Below, one piece after another: positions 21,604-23,176 of a stretch of 23,176 nt of DNA. Source of the DNA: Brevibacterium sp. p3-SID960 (GTDB lineage: Bacteria; Actinomycetota; Actinomycetes; Actinomycetales; Brevibacteriaceae); assembly GCF_025144725.1 (NCBI RefSeq), contig NZ_JALXKS010000047.1:1-23176 (forward strand). The letters run 5' to 3'. The first letter of the stretch is position 1; each line of letters opens with the position of its first letter. The notes under the pieces were generated by a model that saw only the letters and a program-made list of their open reading frames with translations, did not search any database and was not told the origin of the DNA. The position numbers were made by a program, and so were the translations under genes.

Positions 21604-21629
21604 GGTTGACGGCTCCTTCGATGCCTGAG
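21580..21629 (+). repeat. Perfect 25-bp tandem duplication across the mmsB stop codon
   Basis: The 25-bp unit 21580-21604, holding the last seven codons and the TGA of mmsB, is repeated exactly at 21605-21629. The second copy carries its own in-unit TGA (21626-21628) but lies in another frame relative to mmsB. The two copies are identical, which suggests a recent slippage event. The mmsB protein is unaffected because the first TGA is intact. Confidence 0.95.
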
Positions 21630-21669
21630 CTGGATGCTGCCGCAGCGTGCACACCGCTTTGAATCCCGT

Positions 21670-21684
21670 CCCTCACCCTGAGGG
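21670..21684 (+). other. Small hairpin between mmsB and the aldehyde dehydrogenase gene
   Basis: CCCTCA (21670-21675) and TGAGGG (21679-21684) form a 6-bp stem with a CCC loop, ten bases before the GAAAGGA ribosome site. It is too weak to call a terminator and may be a chance structure. Confidence 0.3.
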
Positions 21685-21707
21685 CCCTGTTGTGAAAGGA
21701 CCACACG

Positions 21708-23174
21708 ATGTCAGATTTCCCGCAGTCCACTGACTGGCACATGCTCATCGGAGGCGAGTGGGTCGACGCCCTCGACGGCTCGCGCGCCGATATCATCACC
21801 CCCATCGACCGCAACGTCGTCATCGCCCGCGTGCCCGACGGCAAGGCTGAGGACGCCGATCGCGCCGTCAAGGCCGCCCGCGCAGCCTTCCCGGCCTGGT
21901 CGGGTCTGCACTTCAAGGAGCGTCAGAAGATGCTGACGAAGTGCGCCGATGCCCTGGAGGCCAACATCGAGACGCTCGCCGAACTCACCGCCCTCGACAC
22001 CGGCAATGCCAAGCGCACCCAGGCCCGTCCCGAGGCGACGATGCTCTCGGAGATCTTCCGGTACTTCGGTGGTGTCGCCGGCGAGGTCAAGGGCAATACG
22101 CTGCCGGCCGGTGAACAGCAGCTCAACTACACGAAGCGTGTGCCGCTCGGCGTGGTGGCCGGCATCCTGCCGTGGAACTCGCCGCTCATGATCGCCGGTT
22201 TCAAGACCCCGGCAGCGTTGGCGGCAGGCAATACGATCGTCCTCAAGTGCGCTGAGGACGCACCGCTGACGATCCTGAAGATGGCCGAGATCTGCTCTCA
22301 GTTCCTTCCCGACGGCGTCCTCAACGTCGTCACCGGCAAGGGCTCGGTGATCGGCGAGGCGCTCGTCCAGCACCCGGATGTCGACAAGGTTTCGTTCACT
22401 GGCTCGACCTCGGTGGGCCGCCACGTCGCCGAGGCCGCTGCCAGCCGCCTGGCGCACTCCTCGATGGAGCTCGGCGGCAAGAGCCCGAACATCATCTTCC
22501 CGGATGCCGATCTGGAAGCCGCGCTCGATCAGGTGCTGCTCGCCACCCGCTTCGCCCGCCAGGGCCAGTCGTGCACGATGGGCTCGCGCCTGTTCCTGCA
22601 CGAGGACATCTACGACGACTTCCTTGCCAAGCTGGTCGAGAAGGTCAAGGGACTCACAGTCGGCGACCCGCGCGATGAGGCCTCCGACATCGGCTGCGTC
22701 ATCAACCAGAAGCAGTACGACCAAATCCAGGAGTATATCGACCACGGCAAGGCCGAGGCCGGTGTCGAGGTCGCCTATGACGGGCATGACTCCCTCGAGG
22801 TCGGCGAGTCGGGCTTCTACCACGCCCCGGTGATCTTCGCGCAGGCCAAGAACGACTGGAAGACCTCCCAGGAGGAGATCTTCGGCCCGGTGCTCTCCGT
22901 CATTCGGTTCTCCACCGAAGACGAGGTCGTCGAGATGGCCAACGACTCCGACTACGGCCTGGCCGCATACGTCTTCACCGGCGACCTCGGTCGCGGACTG
23001 CGGATGGCCGACCGGATCCAGTCCGGCTGGGTGCAGGTCAACCAGGGCGGACCGCAGGTCGTCGGACAGGCCTACGGCGGCTTCAAGACCTCCGGCCTCG
23101 GCCGTGAACTCTCCCTTGAAGGCATGCTCGAAGGCTTCACCCAGATCAAGCAGGTCAACGTCAAGATCGGCTGA
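21708..23174 (+). CDS. NAD(P)-dependent aldehyde dehydrogenase (hydrolytic type)
   Basis: A 488-residue aldehyde dehydrogenase that oxidises an aldehyde to the acid. Visible features: oxyanion Asn157 (PWNSP), cofactor Lys180, FTGSTSVG (230-237), general base Glu254 (MELGGKSP) and catalytic Cys289 (GQSCTMGSR), then EEIFGPV and the C-terminal GGFKTSGLGRE. Glu254 indicates a hydrolytic enzyme rather than the CoA-acylating methylmalonate-semialdehyde dehydrogenase (MmsA) that one might expect beside mmsB. The gene is complete; its TGA ends at 23174, two bases before the window edge. ATG 21708 has GAAAGGA (21694-21700) seven bases upstream. It is likely in one operon with mmsB. The substrate is unknown. 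Confidence 0.95.
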   Translation: MSDFPQSTDWHMLIGGEWVDALDGSRADIITPIDRNVVIARVPDGKAEDADRAVKAARAAFPAWSGLHFKERQKMLTKCADALEANIETLAELTALDTGNAKRTQARPEATMLSEIFRYFGGVAGEVKGNTLPAGEQQLNYTKRVPLGVVAGILPWNSPLMIAGFKTPAALAAGNTIVLKCAEDAPLTILKMAEICSQFLPDGVLNVVTGKGSVIGEALVQHPDVDKVSFTGSTSVGRHVAEAAASRLAHSSMELGGKSPNIIFPDADLEAALDQVLLATRFARQGQSCTMGSRLFLHEDIYDDFLAKLVEKVKGLTVGDPRDEASDIGCVINQKQYDQIQEYIDHGKAEAGVEVAYDGHDSLEVGESGFYHAPVIFAQAKNDWKTSQEEIFGPVLSVIRFSTEDEVVEMANDSDYGLAAYVFTGDLGRGLRMADRIQSGWVQVNQGGPQVVGQAYGGFKTSGLGRELSLEGMLEGFTQIKQVNVKIG

Positions 23175-23176
23175 CC

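Noticed and set aside
21708..23174. Assignment of the aldehyde dehydrogenase as MmsA
   Set aside because: The hydrolytic-type MELGGKSP with Glu254 argues against the CoA-acylating family despite the mmsB neighbour.
1..23176. tRNA, rRNA, prophage or integrase genes
   Set aside because: I found no cloverleaf, rRNA or phage protein signature on either strand, but short RNAs cannot be excluded by eye.

Overview
The window is about 23.2 kb of high-GC DNA (roughly two thirds G+C by eye, codons mostly ending in G or C). It looks chromosomal and actinobacterial. The uracil-DNA glycosylase, the ThrE exporter with a long hydrophilic N-terminus, frequent GTG starts, TAnnnT -10 boxes and two probable leaderless genes all fit. 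The gene set and protein style suggest Brevibacterium or a close relative, but that is inference. Almost every base is covered by ordinary genes; the unusual material lies in one degenerate enzyme, one decayed toxin-antitoxin module and several intergenic regions.

Region 1 (1-6248, minus strand) is a LIV/HAAT-type ABC uptake operon. It is read in the order livG, acyl-CoA ligase, livH, livM, livK, then a gene leaving the window (probably livF). Most joints are four-base ATGA/GTGA overlaps or gaps of a few bases. A full-length AMP-forming ligase sits inside the transporter operon, which suggests that an imported carboxylic acid is activated to its CoA thioester. Region 2 (6249-9895) starts with an AT-rich divergent control region holding two palindromes. 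An IclR regulator follows, overlapping by 8 nt an acetyl-CoA-synthetase-like protein that has lost its main catalytic motifs (a probable pseudoenzyme), and then an SDR dehydrogenase.

Region 3 (9896-12600) has an AdhP-type zinc alcohol dehydrogenase and an SPFH/band-7 membrane protein, bounded by strong hairpins with no U-tracts. Region 4 (12600-13485) is the wreck of a type II toxin-antitoxin locus: a truncated helix-turn-helix antitoxin joined to a frameshifted PIN-domain toxin. The toxin's open tail runs in frame into the next gene, an AzgA-like NCS2 purine permease. The permease probably starts at GTG 13486, behind an 18-codon leader ORF.

Region 5 (13486-19917) holds the permease, a convergent ketopantoate-reductase-family gene, a 370-bp intergenic region rich in inverted and tandem repeats, an imidazolonepropionase-like amidohydrolase and a ThrE-family exporter. 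Region 6 (19927-23174) has ung on the minus strand, then mmsB (3-hydroxyisobutyrate dehydrogenase) and an NAD-dependent aldehyde dehydrogenase on the plus strand. A perfect 25-bp tandem duplication spans the mmsB stop codon. The liv-type transporter, CoA ligase, several dehydrogenases and mmsB together suggest organic-acid or branched-chain catabolism; the exact substrates cannot be read from sequence.
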